Positions 9,785 through 18,589 of a stretch of 64,000 nt of DNA are shown piece after piece. The notes beneath the pieces are model-generated. The model was not told the DNA's origin and did not search any database. It was given only the letters and a program-made list of their open reading frames with translations. Both the position numbers and the translations under genes were made by a program. This DNA comes from Promicromonosporaceae bacterium (GTDB lineage: Bacteria; Actinomycetota; Actinomycetes; Actinomycetales; Cellulomonadaceae), in contig WRHK01000002.1 in the NCBI GenBank assembly GCA_009783295.1, positions 1-64,000 of the forward strand, read 5' to 3'. Position 1 is the stretch's first letter, and every line of letters begins with the position of its first letter.

Positions 9785-9791
9785 GGGGCCC

Positions 9792-10112
9792 GTGACAGTG
9801 ACGCTGGCCGGACCCGACCTGAGCACGCGCGAGGAGACGTCGACCGACGCCGTGACCTCGCTCGCCGACCCCTGGGTCACCATCGTCTGGAACGACCCGG
9901 TGAACCTCATGACGTACGTGACGTACGTGTTCGAGAGCTACTTCGGCTACCCGCCCGCCCGCGCCCGCACGCTCATGCTGCAGGTGCACCGGGAGGGCCG
10001 CGCCGTCGTCTCCACCGGTCCGCGCGAGCGCATGGAGGTGGACGTGCAGGCCATGCACGGGTTCGGGCTGTGGGCCACGATGCAGCGCTCCTCGCAGGGA
10101 GACGCGGCATGA
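9792..10112 (+). CDS. clpS: ATP-dependent Clp protease adaptor ClpS
   Basis: 106-residue adaptor that hands N-degron substrates to ClpC/ClpA-ClpP. The core [15 protein letters not shown] followed by a helix-rich region with the family's conserved [15 protein letters not shown] segment is diagnostic. The extra N-terminal 25 residues are the flexible extension typical of ClpS. It overlaps the following DUF2017 gene by ATGA, an arrangement conserved in actinobacteria (Rv1331-Rv1332 in M. tuberculosis). Confidence 0.94.
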   Translation: MTVTLAGPDLSTREETSTDAVTSLADPWVTIVWNDPVNLMTYVTYVFESYFGYPPARARTLMLQVHREGRAVVSTGPRERMEVDVQAMHGFGLWATMQRSSQGDAA

Positions 10113-10765
10113 GCCCCTTCGTCGCCGGCCCCGACGGCTACGAGGCCTGGTGGGAGGAGGCCGAGCGGCGCGTGCTCGCGAGCATCGCCCGCGAGGTCGC
10201 CGCGATGCTGCGCGACCAGGCCGGCCTGCCCGAGCCCGACCCCGACGGCGACGCGCTCGCCGCCGACACCCAGAGCACCGGCACCGAGCGCGTCCCCGAC
10301 GACCCCGCCGCCCGCCGCCTGCTGCCCGACGCGTCCCGCGACGACGACGCCGTCTCCGCCGAGTTCCGCCACCTCACCCAGACCGACCTCGCCACCGCCA
10401 AGGTGCGCGGCCTGGAGCGCTTCGCCGACCTGCTCGACGGCGGCGAGGCCGACGACGTCGAGGACGACGACGACCTCGACGGCGACCGCGCCCTGGTCGC
10501 CGTGCCCCGCGACGAGGCCCGCGTCGTGGCCGCCGCGCTCACCGACGTGCGCCTCGTCGTCGCGCAGCGCCTGGGCCTCGAGACCGACGACGAGGTCGAG
10601 ACGCTCCACGACGAGGTGCTGGCCGACGTCGTCGCCGAGGACCCCGAGCTCGGCCTCGACGCTGAGGTGCGCCGGTACTGGGGCGGAGTGTTCGTCGCCG
10701 CCGGGTTCGCGCAGGAGTCGCTCGTCTCCGCCATGCTCGACGACCACCGCGCCCGCCACCGCTGA
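10109..10765 (+). CDS. DUF2017 domain-containing protein
   Basis: 218-residue soluble, very acidic protein of unknown function that follows clpS in actinobacteria. The middle carries an Asp/Glu-rich stretch (about residues 110-125), and the C-terminus has [17 protein letters not shown]. The ATG at 10109 is preferred over an upstream in-frame ATG because it gives the ATGA overlap with clpS. Coupling to clpS suggests a role linked to Clp proteolysis (inference). Confidence 0.85.
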   Translation: MSPFVAGPDGYEAWWEEAERRVLASIAREVAAMLRDQAGLPEPDPDGDALAADTQSTGTERVPDDPAARRLLPDASRDDDAVSAEFRHLTQTDLATAKVRGLERFADLLDGGEADDVEDDDDLDGDRALVAVPRDEARVVAAALTDVRLVVAQRLGLETDDEVETLHDEVLADVVAEDPELGLDAEVRRYWGGVFVAAGFAQESLVSAMLDDHRARHR

Positions 10766-10820
10766 GGCCGCGGTGGTGGACGACACGCGCACTCCGGCGC
10801 TGGTCGTCGGACGGCGCCGA

Positions 10821-10826
10821 TAGGCT
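10821..10826 (+). promoter_or_regulatory. -10 box TAGGCT of a leaderless murI promoter
   Basis: TAGGCT lies 7 bp before the murI GTG without a ribosome-binding site, the same geometry as at clpS. Confidence 0.6.
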
Positions 10827-10833
10827 GCCGACC

Positions 10834-11640
10834 GTGAACGATGCTCCGATCGGCGTCTTCGACAGCGGCGTGGGTGGCCTCACCGTGGCGCGCTCGATCC
10901 TCGACCAGCTCCCGCACGAGCAGGTGCTGTACATCGGCGACACCGCCAACGCGCCGTACGGCCCCAAGCCGCTCGCGGCCGTGCGGGCGATGGCGCTCGC
11001 GGTCATGGACCAGCTCGTCGACGACGGCGTGAAGATGCTGGTCGTGGCGTGCAACTCGGCGTCGGCGGTCGCGATCCCCGACGCGCGCGAGCGGTACGAG
11101 GTGCGCCGCGGCATCCCCGTGATCGAGGTGATCCGCCCGGCCGCGCGGCGCGCCGTCGTGACGTCCCGCAGCGGGCGCATCGGCGTGATCGGCACCAAGG
11201 CGACGATCGCCTCGCGCGCCTACGAGGACGCGTTCCACGTGACGCCCGGGCTCACCATCACCACGCAGGCGTGCCCCGACTTCGTGCCGCTGGTCGAGCG
11301 GGGCATCACGTCCGGGCCCGAGATCCTCGCCGCCGCGCACCGCTACCTCGACCCCGTGCGCGACGCCGGCGTCGACACCCTGGTGCTCGGCTGCACGCAC
11401 TACCCGCTGCTCGCCGGCGCCATCAGCTACGTCATGGGCGAGGACGTCACGCTCGTGTCCAGCGCGGAGGAGACCGCGAAGGACGTCTACCGCACGCTCG
11501 TCGCCCAGGGCCTCGAGCGGTCGCCCGACGCCCCCGAGCCCCAGCACCGGTTCGTCGCCACGGGCGACACGGAGTCGTTCGAGCAGCTGGCCCGCCGGTT
11601 CCTGGGACCCGAGGTGCGGCTCGTGGAGGCCGCGGGATGA
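10834..11640 (+). CDS. murI: glutamate racemase
   Basis: 268-residue cytosolic racemase supplying D-glutamate for peptidoglycan. Both catalytic cysteines are in their family motifs: ACNSAS with Cys73 and GCTHYPLL with Cys187. FDSGVGG with Asp10 and the [11 protein letters not shown] segment complete the active site. The gene has a GTG start and overlaps the next gene by ATGA, forming a small operon in the order also seen in M. tuberculosis (Rv1338-Rv1339). Confidence 0.97.
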   Translation: MNDAPIGVFDSGVGGLTVARSILDQLPHEQVLYIGDTANAPYGPKPLAAVRAMALAVMDQLVDDGVKMLVVACNSASAVAIPDARERYEVRRGIPVIEVIRPAARRAVVTSRSGRIGVIGTKATIASRAYEDAFHVTPGLTITTQACPDFVPLVERGITSGPEILAAAHRYLDPVRDAGVDTLVLGCTHYPLLAGAISYVMGEDVTLVSSAEETAKDVYRTLVAQGLERSPDAPEPQHRFVATGDTESFEQLARRFLGPEVRLVEAAG

Positions 11641-12491
11641 GGCTGCGCACCCTGGGTGTCGCCGGGTCGGCGCCGCGCCCCGACTCGGCCGCCTCGACGT
11701 ACCTGGTGCAGGTCGCCGCGGCCGACGTCGCCGCGGGCATCGCGTCCGGCGTCGTGCCGGCCGACGTCGAGGTGCGCGACTGGAACGTCGTCGTCGACCT
11801 CGGCAACGGCGGGCTCGGGCCCCTGCAGCGCCACGTCGCGCCGCAGCACGTCGACGCCGTCGCCCTCAGCCACCTGCACCCCGACCACTGCGCCGACCTG
11901 TCCGGCCTGTACGTGCACCTCAAGTACCACCCGGAGCTCGGGTCGATGCGCACGGGCGTCCGGCCGGAGCTGCCGGTGTACGGCCCGTCCGACGTCGCCG
12001 ACCGCGCCGGCGCCATGTACGGGCTGCACCCGGGCGAGTCGATGGACGGCGTCTACGACTTCCGCATCTGGTCCGACGACGTCCCGGTGCGCGTGGGCCC
12101 CCTCCAGATCACGCCGCGGACCGTGTTCCACCCCGTGGAGGCGTACGGGCTGCGGATCACCGGGCCGTCGACGCGGGTGCCCGGCACCGCGGTGGTGCTC
12201 GCCTACACCGGCGACACCGACTACTGCGACAACGTCGTGGAGGTGGCCCGCGACGCCGACCTGCTGCTCGCGGAGGCCGCGTTCATCCAGGGGCGCGACG
12301 ACGCCGTCGAGGCGGGCATCCACCTCACGGGCGCGCGCGCCGGGCAGCTCGCGCGGAACGCCGGCGCCGCCCGGCTGGTCATCACCCACCTGCCGTCGTG
12401 GACGGACCCGCAGGTGTCGCTCGCGGAGGCGCGGGCAGAGTTCTCCGGGCCCGTCGCGCTGGCGGAGCCCGACGGGTACGTGGAGGTCTGA
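11637..12491 (+). CDS. metallo-beta-lactamase-fold hydrolase, Rv1339-like
   Basis: 284-residue protein with the metal-binding signature SHLHPDH (His79, His81, Asp83, His84) and a second metal ligand region YTGDTDYCD. Position directly after murI and general layout match mycobacterial Rv1339, which is described as an atypical cyclic-AMP phosphodiesterase; RNase Z-like proteins share the fold. The C-terminal ITHLPSW segment supplies a further histidine. It is translationally coupled to murI. A phosphodiesterase role is inferred from family and synteny, not proven by sequence. Confidence 0.85.
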   Translation: MRLRTLGVAGSAPRPDSAASTYLVQVAAADVAAGIASGVVPADVEVRDWNVVVDLGNGGLGPLQRHVAPQHVDAVALSHLHPDHCADLSGLYVHLKYHPELGSMRTGVRPELPVYGPSDVADRAGAMYGLHPGESMDGVYDFRIWSDDVPVRVGPLQITPRTVFHPVEAYGLRITGPSTRVPGTAVVLAYTGDTDYCDNVVEVARDADLLLAEAAFIQGRDDAVEAGIHLTGARAGQLARNAGAARLVITHLPSWTDPQVSLAEARAEFSGPVALAEPDGYVEV

Positions 12492-12495
12492 GTAC

Positions 12496-12870
12496 GTGGG
12501 TTCGCTGACTGTGGGACGCGCCGCCGTCTACGACGCCGTGATGGTGATCGTGTTCCTGCTGCTGGGCACCGCCTCGCACGACTCCGCCAAGGACGGCACG
12601 GCGCACGTCGTGATGCTGGGCGTGGTGTTCCTCGTGGGGCTCGCCGCCGGGTGGGGCGCCTCGCGGGCGTGGCGCTCCCCGGGCCGGCTGTGGCCGACGG
12701 GCGTGATCGTGTGGCTCGTGACGGTGGCGGTGGGCGTCGGGCTGCGCGGGGTGCTGGTCTCGGACGCGGGCTACGCGCCGTCGTTCCTGGTGGTGGCGAC
12801 GGTCGCGCTCGGCGTGCTGCTGCTGGGCTGGCGGGCGCTCTTCCTGATCCCGCCACGCCGCGCGAGCTAG
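12496..12870 (+). CDS. DUF3054 family membrane protein
   Basis: 124-residue protein with four predicted membrane helices (roughly residues 10-25, 35-50, 65-85 and 90-110), as expected for DUF3054 (cf. Rv1342c in the same neighbourhood of M. tuberculosis). The GTG start lies 4 bp after the hydrolase stop. Its function is unknown. The stop TAG belongs to the first unit of the 20-bp repeat array that follows. Confidence 0.75.
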   Translation: MGSLTVGRAAVYDAVMVIVFLLLGTASHDSAKDGTAHVVMLGVVFLVGLAAGWGASRAWRSPGRLWPTGVIVWLVTVAVGVGLRGVLVSDAGYAPSFLVVATVALGVLLLGWRALFLIPPRRAS

Positions 12871-13106
12871 CGCCGGCTGCCCGCGAGCTAGAGCGAGTAC
12901 TCGCGAGATAGGGCGCGTACTCGCGAGATAGCACTCCGCGACGCGAGTTAGAGCGTGGCTCCGCGAGCTAGAGCGAAGCGCCCCGAGATAGAGCCCGGGC
13001 CCGCGAGATAGCCCGCTATCCCGCGGCCCGCGGCTCTATCTCGAGTCACGGAGTGCTATCTCGCGGGTCTGGGCTCTAACTCGCGCACAGGGGTGCTATC
13101 TCGCGG
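12861..13106. repeat. 20-bp-period array: eight direct then five inverted CGAGNTAGAGC-type units
   Basis: CGAG cores of the direct units start at 12863, 12884, 12904, 12924, 12944, 12964, 12984 and 13004. Inverted CTAWC cores start at 13016, 13036, 13056, 13076 and 13096. All steps are exactly 20 bp apart from one 21-bp step. The variable base in GAGNTAG is A, C or T. The array fills the space between convergent DUF3054 and rdgB: the first direct unit supplies the DUF3054 stop and the last inverted unit abuts the rdgB stop. Seen from either gene, the units read in the same orientation, each carrying TAG. No coding potential is apparent. The role is unknown; a bidirectional terminator or protein-binding array is possible. 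Confidence 0.9.
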
Positions 13107-13771
13107 TCAGAGCGCCTCCGCGATCCGCGGGGCCAGCGCGCGGAACGCCTTGCCGCGGTGGCTGATCGCGTTCTTCTCGTCCGGGGTCAGCTCCGCGCTC
13201 GTGAGCGTGCCGGGCGTGCCGTCCGACGACGGCGCCTGGTCGTCGGGCACCAGGATCGGGTCGTAGCCGAAGCCGTGGGTGCCCCGCGCGGCGCCCACCA
13301 GGGTGCCCCGCATCTCCGCGCGGGTCACCTGCTCGTCGCCGTCGGGCGTGACCAGGGCGGCGGCGCACACGAAGCCCGCGCGGCGGTGCTCCGGGTTCTC
13401 GATCGCCGAGAGCTGCGCCAGCAGCAGGTCGAGGTTGGCCTGGTCGTCGCCGTGGCGGCCGGCCCACCGGGCGCTGAAGATGCCGGGCGAGCCGCCCAGC
13501 ACGTCGACCGCGAGGCCCGAGTCGTCCGCGACGGCCGGCAGGCCCGTGGCGCGGGCGAGGGCGCGGGCCTTGATGAGCGCGTTCTCCTCGAACGTGACCC
13601 CGTCCTCGACGGGCTCGGGGGCGCCCAGGTCGCCCGCCGTGACGACGGCGCCGTCGGGCAGCGCGTCGAGGCCCGGCTGGGTGCGCAGGATCGCGACCAG
13701 CTCCACGAGCTTCTTGCGGTTGTGGGTGGCCAGCACCAGGCGGGCGCCGTCGGGCACCACGAGGGGAGCGC

Positions 13772-13775
<4 letters not shown>
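13107..13775 (-). CDS. rdgB: XTP/dITP diphosphatase (non-canonical purine NTP pyrophosphatase)
   Basis: 222-residue Ham1/RdgB family enzyme that hydrolyses ITP and XTP to keep deaminated purines out of nucleic acids. It shows [22 protein letters not shown], the [13 protein letters not shown] active-site motif and [10 protein letters not shown]. The GTG at 13775 is chosen because it overlaps the rph stop by GTGA. The rph-rdgB pair is conserved in actinobacteria. Confidence 0.95.
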
Positions 13776-14521
<746 letters not shown>

Positions 14522-14527
14522 GGGCAC

Positions 14528-14533
14528 AGGGTA
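14528..14533 (-). promoter_or_regulatory. -10 box TACCCT of a leaderless rph promoter
   Basis: On the minus strand TACCCT stands 6 bp before the rph ATG. It is arranged back to back with the -10 box of the ABC-F gene, whose TAGGGT starts 17 bp away. Confidence 0.55.
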
Positions 14534-14549
14534 TGCGGGGCCGCGCGCT

Positions 14550-14555
14550 TAGGGT
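14550..14555 (+). promoter_or_regulatory. -10 box TAGGGT of a leaderless ABC-F promoter
   Basis: TAGGGT ends 6 bp before the GTG start codon; no ribosome-binding site is visible. Confidence 0.55.
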
Positions 14556-14561
14556 TGTCCG

Positions 14562-16322
14562 GTGCACCTCATCGTCTCGGACGTCTCGTTCGCGTACCCC
14601 GGGGCGGCGTCGGCCGTCGCGTCCGACGCCGAGCGCGCCGTCGTCGGCGGGGCGGGGACCCTGCGGCCTGTCGGGCTCGCCGGCGGGCAGGTGACGGTCT
14701 CGGGACCCAAGGAGCGTGGACCCGAGGTGTTCTCGCACGTGACCGTGCGGGTCAGCGACGGCGTGCGGCTGGGCGTCGTCGGCGAGAACGGGTCCGGCAA
14801 GTCCACGCTGCTGCACCTCATGGCCGGCACGATCCAGCCCACCGCCGGTACGGTGCGTCGCTTCGGCACGCTCGCCGTCGTCGAGCAGGAGCTCGACGAC
14901 GTGCCCGGGCAGACCGTCGGCGACCTCGTGGCGTCCGCGCTCGCCCAGGTGCGCGACGTCGCCGCCGAGCTGGACCGGGCCGTCGCCGCCTTCGACCACG
15001 ACCACGGCAACCTCGCCCAGCTCGCCACCCTGCTGGCCCGGGCCGAGCACCTCGAGGCGTGGGACGCCGACCGCCGCGTCGACGTCGCGCTCACCCGTCT
15101 GCGCGCCTGCCGCGACCTGGACCGCCGCCTGGACACCCTGTCGGTGGGGGAGCGATACCGGGTGCGGCTCGCGTGCCGCCTCGCCGAACGCTCCGACCTG
15201 CTGCTCCTCGACGAGCCCACCAACCACCTGGACGACGACGCCATCGGCTTCCTGACGGCCGAGCTGACCGCGTGGCGTGGCGGCGTCGTGCTCGTCACCC
15301 ACGACCGCCAGCTGCTCGACGACGTCGCCACCGGGATCCTCGACCTCGACCCGTCCATGGACGGCAAGCCGACCCTCTACGGGCAGCCCGGGTACCTCGC
15401 CTACCGGTTCGCCAAGACGCAGGCGCTGGTGCGCTGGCGGCAGCGCTACCGGCAGGAGCGGCAGCGGGCGCTGGCGCTCGCGGAGCGGCTGTCCGACTCG
15501 TACGAGGGCCTGTCCGACGAGTGGCGGCCCGGCAAGGGCTCGCAGAAGCACCGCCGCGCGACGCGCGCGCGCATCCACGTGAGGGCCGCCGACCGGCTGG
15601 TGCAGCGGCTCGAGTCGCAGGCCGTCGAGGTGCCGGTGCCGCCGCTGGAGCTGCGCTTCCCGGACCTGCCGTCGCTCGACCCGGGCTGGGACCCGTCGCT
15701 GCCGCTGGTCGAGGTGCGCAACCCGCGGGTTGAGGGCCGCCTCGACCTGCCGGGCACCCGCGTCGCGGTGCCGCCCGCCGGGCGCCTGCTGGTGGTCGGG
15801 CCGAACGGCACGGGCAAGTCGACGCTGCTGGGCGTGCTCACGGGGCGCCTCGCCCTGGACCGCGGCACCCGCACCCTCATGGACGGCGTGCGCGTGGGCG
15901 TCGTCGGGCAGGAGAACGCCCCGATCGTGGGGCGGGGGCTCGACGACCCGCGCACCATCACCGGCTTCGACGCCGCGGCGAACGAGGCGCTCGCGCTCCT
16001 GTCGCGCGGAGCTCTCGACCCCGACCGGGTGGTGCCCGTCGCGGCGCTCGGCCTGCTCGCCGAGGAGGACCTCGACCGCCCTCTGTCGGAGCTGTCCGCC
16101 GGGCAGCGCCGCCGTTTCGAGCTCGCCCGCACCCTCGTGGCCGCCCCGCACCTGCTGATCCTCGACGAGCCCACCAACCACCTGTCGATCGACCTCGTGG
16201 ACGAGCTGACGCAGGCCCTCGCGCGCACGAGCGCCGCCGTCGTTGTCGCCACGCACGACCGCCGCATGCGCGAGGACCTGGCCGACTGGCCGACGCTCCG
16301 GCTGGGTGCGGGCGCCGACTGA
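14562..16322 (+). CDS. ABC-F family ATPase
   Basis: 586-residue soluble protein with two ABC domains and no membrane segment, the ABC-F layout. The first domain has GENGSGKST near residue 75, LSVGERYRVRLA and [14 protein letters not shown]. The second has GPNGTGKST near 412, LSAGQRRRFELA and LLILDEPTNHLSID. A charged inter-domain linker (about residues 285-350, rich in Arg) is where ABC-F proteins contact the ribosome. Members either assist translation or protect ribosomes from antibiotics; which applies here cannot be decided from sequence. The gene stands alone and is divergent from rph. Confidence 0.9.
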   Translation: MHLIVSDVSFAYPGAASAVASDAERAVVGGAGTLRPVGLAGGQVTVSGPKERGPEVFSHVTVRVSDGVRLGVVGENGSGKSTLLHLMAGTIQPTAGTVRRFGTLAVVEQELDDVPGQTVGDLVASALAQVRDVAAELDRAVAAFDHDHGNLAQLATLLARAEHLEAWDADRRVDVALTRLRACRDLDRRLDTLSVGERYRVRLACRLAERSDLLLLDEPTNHLDDDAIGFLTAELTAWRGGVVLVTHDRQLLDDVATGILDLDPSMDGKPTLYGQPGYLAYRFAKTQALVRWRQRYRQERQRALALAERLSDSYEGLSDEWRPGKGSQKHRRATRARIHVRAADRLVQRLESQAVEVPVPPLELRFPDLPSLDPGWDPSLPLVEVRNPRVEGRLDLPGTRVAVPPAGRLLVVGPNGTGKSTLLGVLTGRLALDRGTRTLMDGVRVGVVGQENAPIVGRGLDDPRTITGFDAAANEALALLSRGALDPDRVVPVAALGLLAEEDLDRPLSELSAGQRRRFELARTLVAAPHLLILDEPTNHLSIDLVDELTQALARTSAAVVVATHDRRMREDLADWPTLRLGAGAD

Positions 16323-16335
16323 GCCCCGGCCTCGC

Positions 16336-16356
16336 TGGTCGAGCCCGTCGAGACCA
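16336..16356. repeat. half copy of the GGTCTCGAC/GTCGAGACC 3'-end repeat
   Basis: TGGTCGAGCCCGTCGAGACC lies 14 bp beyond the ABC-F stop. The full inverted repeat of this family is at 27173-27218. Confidence 0.6.
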
Positions 16357-16393
16357 CTCTGAGGCCGAACCGAGACCGGCCTGAACCTCCCGG

Positions 16394-16633
16394 GTGTCGG
16401 CAGACCGCAGCACGGTCACCGCCGCGAACGACGCGGCGCGCGACCTGGTCGGCGCGCAGCCGGTGCCGGTGCGGCAGCTCCGGGCGCGCTACGCCGCGAT
16501 GGGAGCCGTGCGGGCCGGCGCGCACCTGCGGTCGCAGGCGGGTGCCGTCGCGGCGTTCGTCGCGGGTGCGGCCGGGCTCGCGCTGCTGGTGGGCCTCGCC
16601 GTCCGACGTCGTCCGGTGTCGCTGACCCCTTAG
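16394..16633 (+). CDS. small membrane-anchored hypothetical protein
   Basis: 79 residues starting at GTG. An Ala/Arg-rich N-terminal helix is followed by one hydrophobic segment (about residues 50-70) and a short RRR tail. No family is recognised. The frame is open and the codon pattern looks actinobacterial, but no ribosome-binding site or homology motif supports it. Its TAG overlaps the stop of the convergent NUDIX-like gene. Confidence 0.45.
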   Translation: MSADRSTVTAANDAARDLVGAQPVPVRQLRARYAAMGAVRAGAHLRSQAGAVAAFVAGAAGLALLVGLAVRRRPVSLTP

Positions 16634-17202
16634 GCCAGCCGGCCCACCCAGGCCATCGCCTGCCGCACCAGCGCGCCCTGGCCGTGCACGAACTCCGCCT
16701 GGACGGTGTCGCTGCACGCCTCCTCGGGCGTGAGCCAGTCGATGTCGAGGGCGTCCTGCTGCGGGCGGCAGTCGCCCGTCACCGGCACCACGTAGGCGAG
16801 CGACACCGCGTGCTGGCGCGGGTCGTGGAACGGCGTGATGCCGGGGGTGGGGAAGTACTCGGCGACCGTGAACGGCTGCGGCGACGTCGGCACCTGCGGC
16901 AGCGCCACGGGGCCGAGGTCCTTCTCGAGGTGGCGCAGCAGCGCGTCGCGGATCCGCTCGTGGAACAGCACGCGGCCCGTCACCAGCGAGCGCGTCAGCC
17001 CACGGGAGCCCATGCGCAGCAGGAGGCCCACGGAGACGACGTCACCCGACTCGTCCACCCGCACCGGCACGGCGTCGACGTACACGAGCGGCAGCTGCGC
17101 CCGCACGACGGCGAGGTCTTCGGGGGTGAGCCAGCCGGCGGGGCGCGGGCTCTGCGGCTCCCAGTCGTCCGGAGGGGGAGGCAGCTCGGCGGAGGCGGTC
17201 AC
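16630..17202 (-). CDS. NUDIX hydrolase family protein (DUF4916-like)
   Basis: 190-residue soluble protein. The order GWLTPEDLAVVRAQLPLVYVDAVPVR, then GLLLRMGSRGLTRSLVTGRVLFHERIRDALLRHLEKDLG, resembles actinobacterial DUF4916/NUDIX proteins. The segment at the NUDIX box position (residues 70-100) lacks a canonical GX5EX7REUXEEXGU motif, so catalytic activity is uncertain. The GTG at 17202 was chosen as the first start compatible with family length; the frame stays open further upstream. It is divergent from thioredoxin. Confidence 0.7.
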   Translation of the reverse strand: MTASAELPPPPDDWEPQSPRPAGWLTPEDLAVVRAQLPLVYVDAVPVRVDESGDVVSVGLLLRMGSRGLTRSLVTGRVLFHERIRDALLRHLEKDLGPVALPQVPTSPQPFTVAEYFPTPGITPFHDPRQHAVSLAYVVPVTGDCRPQQDALDIDWLTPEEACSDTVQAEFVHGQGALVRQAMAWVGRLA

Positions 17203-17277
17203 AAGCGCATCCAACCACCGTCGGGAATACTCGGCCGCGTCGCGGCGCTTCGCGTGTGTACCAACGAGAGGATCCCC

Positions 17278-17634
17278 ATGGCTACCGTCGAGCTCACCGA
17301 CGACACGTTCCAGCAGGCCGTCACCGACAACGACATCGTGCTGGTCGACTTCTGGGCCACCTGGTGCCCGCCGTGCCGCCAGTTCGGGCCCGTCTTCGAG
17401 AAGTCGTCGAACGAGAACCCCGACATCGTCCACGCGAAGATCGACACCGACGCCCAGCAGCGCATCGCCGCGGCCGCGGGCATCAGCTCGATCCCGACGC
17501 TCATGGCGTTCCGCGAGGGCATCCTCGTGTTCAACCAGGCGGGCGCGCTGCCGGCGCCGGCGCTGAAGCAGGTCGTCGACGCGGTGCGCGGCCTGGACAT
17601 GGACGAGGTCCGCAAGGCGATCGCGGCGGAGTGA
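17278..17634 (+). CDS. thioredoxin with a WCPPC active site
   Basis: 118-residue single-domain thioredoxin for disulfide reduction in the cytosol. DFWATWCPPCRQF carries Cys30 and Cys33, the cis-Pro is in SIPTLMAF, and a C-terminal LDMDEVRKA tail is typical of actinobacterial homologues. Those usually have WCGPC; the Gly-to-Pro change should alter redox potential. GAGAGG is 7 nt before the ATG. The gene is followed at once by a 19-bp-period repeat array. Confidence 0.93.
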   Translation: MATVELTDDTFQQAVTDNDIVLVDFWATWCPPCRQFGPVFEKSSNENPDIVHAKIDTDAQQRIAAAAGISSIPTLMAFREGILVFNQAGALPAPALKQVVDAVRGLDMDEVRKAIAAE

Positions 17635-17638
17635 GTGC

Positions 17639-17710
17639 GATCAGGTCGGCGGTTCGGGACCAGGTCGGCGGCGCGAACCAGCCGACCTGATCCGCAACCA
17701 CCGACCTGAC
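17639..17710. repeat. 19-bp-period repeat array, two direct plus two inverted units
   Basis: CAGGTCGGCGG occurs at 17642 and 17661, and the inverted CCGACCTGA at 17682 and 17701, both steps 19 bp. The outer arms GATCAGGTCGGC and GCCGACCTGATC are perfectly complementary. The array starts 4 bp beyond the thioredoxin stop and has the same plan as 4931-5002. Confidence 0.8.
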
Positions 17711-17789
17711 GCCCGGGTGCCGACCAGACCAGCAGGCCGCGTGGCGCTGATCAGCGGCGACGTCAGAGGGTCGAACTACTGTTCGGGTC

Positions 17790-18473
17790 ATGGGGACACG
17801 GCGCACGTACACCTACGAGCTGCTCGCCGAGGCGGCCGCGCACAGCACCTCGGTACCGGAGGTGCTCCGGTACCTCGGAGTACCCACTGGCGGGAGCCTG
17901 CACTCGCACATCGGCAGACGCATGCGCGATCTGGGCGTCGACACCAGCCACTTCACCGGTGGCCGCAGGTACACCGTCGAGGTCCTGACCGAGGCCGTGG
18001 CCCGCTCGACGTCGGTGGCCGGCGTCCTCCGATACCTCGGGCGGACGCAGGCCGGTGGCACCCATGCGCACGTCAGCCGAGCGATCAGGCGCTACGGCCT
18101 CGACACCACCCACTTCCAGCGCTATCCCGGCCCGAAGAAGAGCGTCAACCGCTTGTCGGCCGAGCAGATCCTCGTCTGCGATCCCGCCTCGATGAAGCGC
18201 CGGGACCCGATGCGGCTGCGGCGGGCCCTCGTCGAGATCGGAAGGCTCTATGCCTGCGAGCGATGCGGGTGCGACGGCCGGTGGCAAGGGGAGTCGATCA
18301 CGCTTCATGTGGACCACATCAGCGGAGACTTCCGTGGCAACACCGCGGGGAACCTTCGCTTCCTCTGTCCCACCTGCCACGCCCTGACTCCGAACTTCGC
18401 AGGCCGGGCGAACGCCCTGCGCAGGCGCGACGGACGGGTTGAAGGTGTGGACAGCTCAGAGGACTCGGCGTAG
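17790..18473 (+). CDS. HNH endonuclease with duplicated N-terminal DNA-binding module
   Basis: 227 residues. Two homologous ~50-residue modules (about 8-55 and 60-107) share the pattern Y..E.L.EA...STSV..VLRYLG...GG..H.H..R......D..HF and look like helix-turn-helix units. The HNH nuclease follows: CERCGCD, LHVDHISGD, then NLRFLCPTCH, giving two zinc-binding CxxC/CxxCH pairs around the catalytic His. Such proteins occur as free-standing or mobile-element endonucleases. It lies between a repeat array and a tRNA-Leu gene, a typical spot for acquired DNA, but no integrase is nearby. Confidence 0.85.
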   Translation: MGTRRTYTYELLAEAAAHSTSVPEVLRYLGVPTGGSLHSHIGRRMRDLGVDTSHFTGGRRYTVEVLTEAVARSTSVAGVLRYLGRTQAGGTHAHVSRAIRRYGLDTTHFQRYPGPKKSVNRLSAEQILVCDPASMKRRDPMRLRRALVEIGRLYACERCGCDGRWQGESITLHVDHISGDFRGNTAGNLRFLCPTCHALTPNFAGRANALRRRDGRVEGVDSSEDSA

Positions 18474-18492
18474 CTAGACTTGGCCGCCGTTG

Positions 18493-18577
18493 GCCGGCGT
18501 GGCGAAATTGGCGATACGCGCTGTCTTTAGGTGGCAGTGTCCGCAAGGGCGTGCGGGTTCGAGTCCCGCCGCCGGCA
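18493..18577 (+). tRNA. tRNA-Leu, anticodon TAG
   Basis: Acceptor arms GCCGGCG and CGCCGGC pair perfectly. The anticodon stem CTGTC/GGCAG encloses loop TTTAGGT with anticodon TAG. A long variable arm (TGTCCGCAAGGGCG) marks a class II tRNA, and the T arm is GCGGGTTCGAGTCCCGC. CCA is not encoded. Confidence 0.95.
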
Positions 18578-18589
18578 CATCGAGCTGGG

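Noticed and set aside
5010-10058. 1682-residue open frame on the minus strand joining several genes
   Set aside because: It arises from the near absence of stop codons in high-GC antisense or shifted frames; the real proteins are the phosphorylase and the mutase fusion.
12861-13106. Periodic repeats considered as a CRISPR array
   Set aside because: Units are too short, spacers about 8-10 bp, orientation inverts midway and no cas genes are present.
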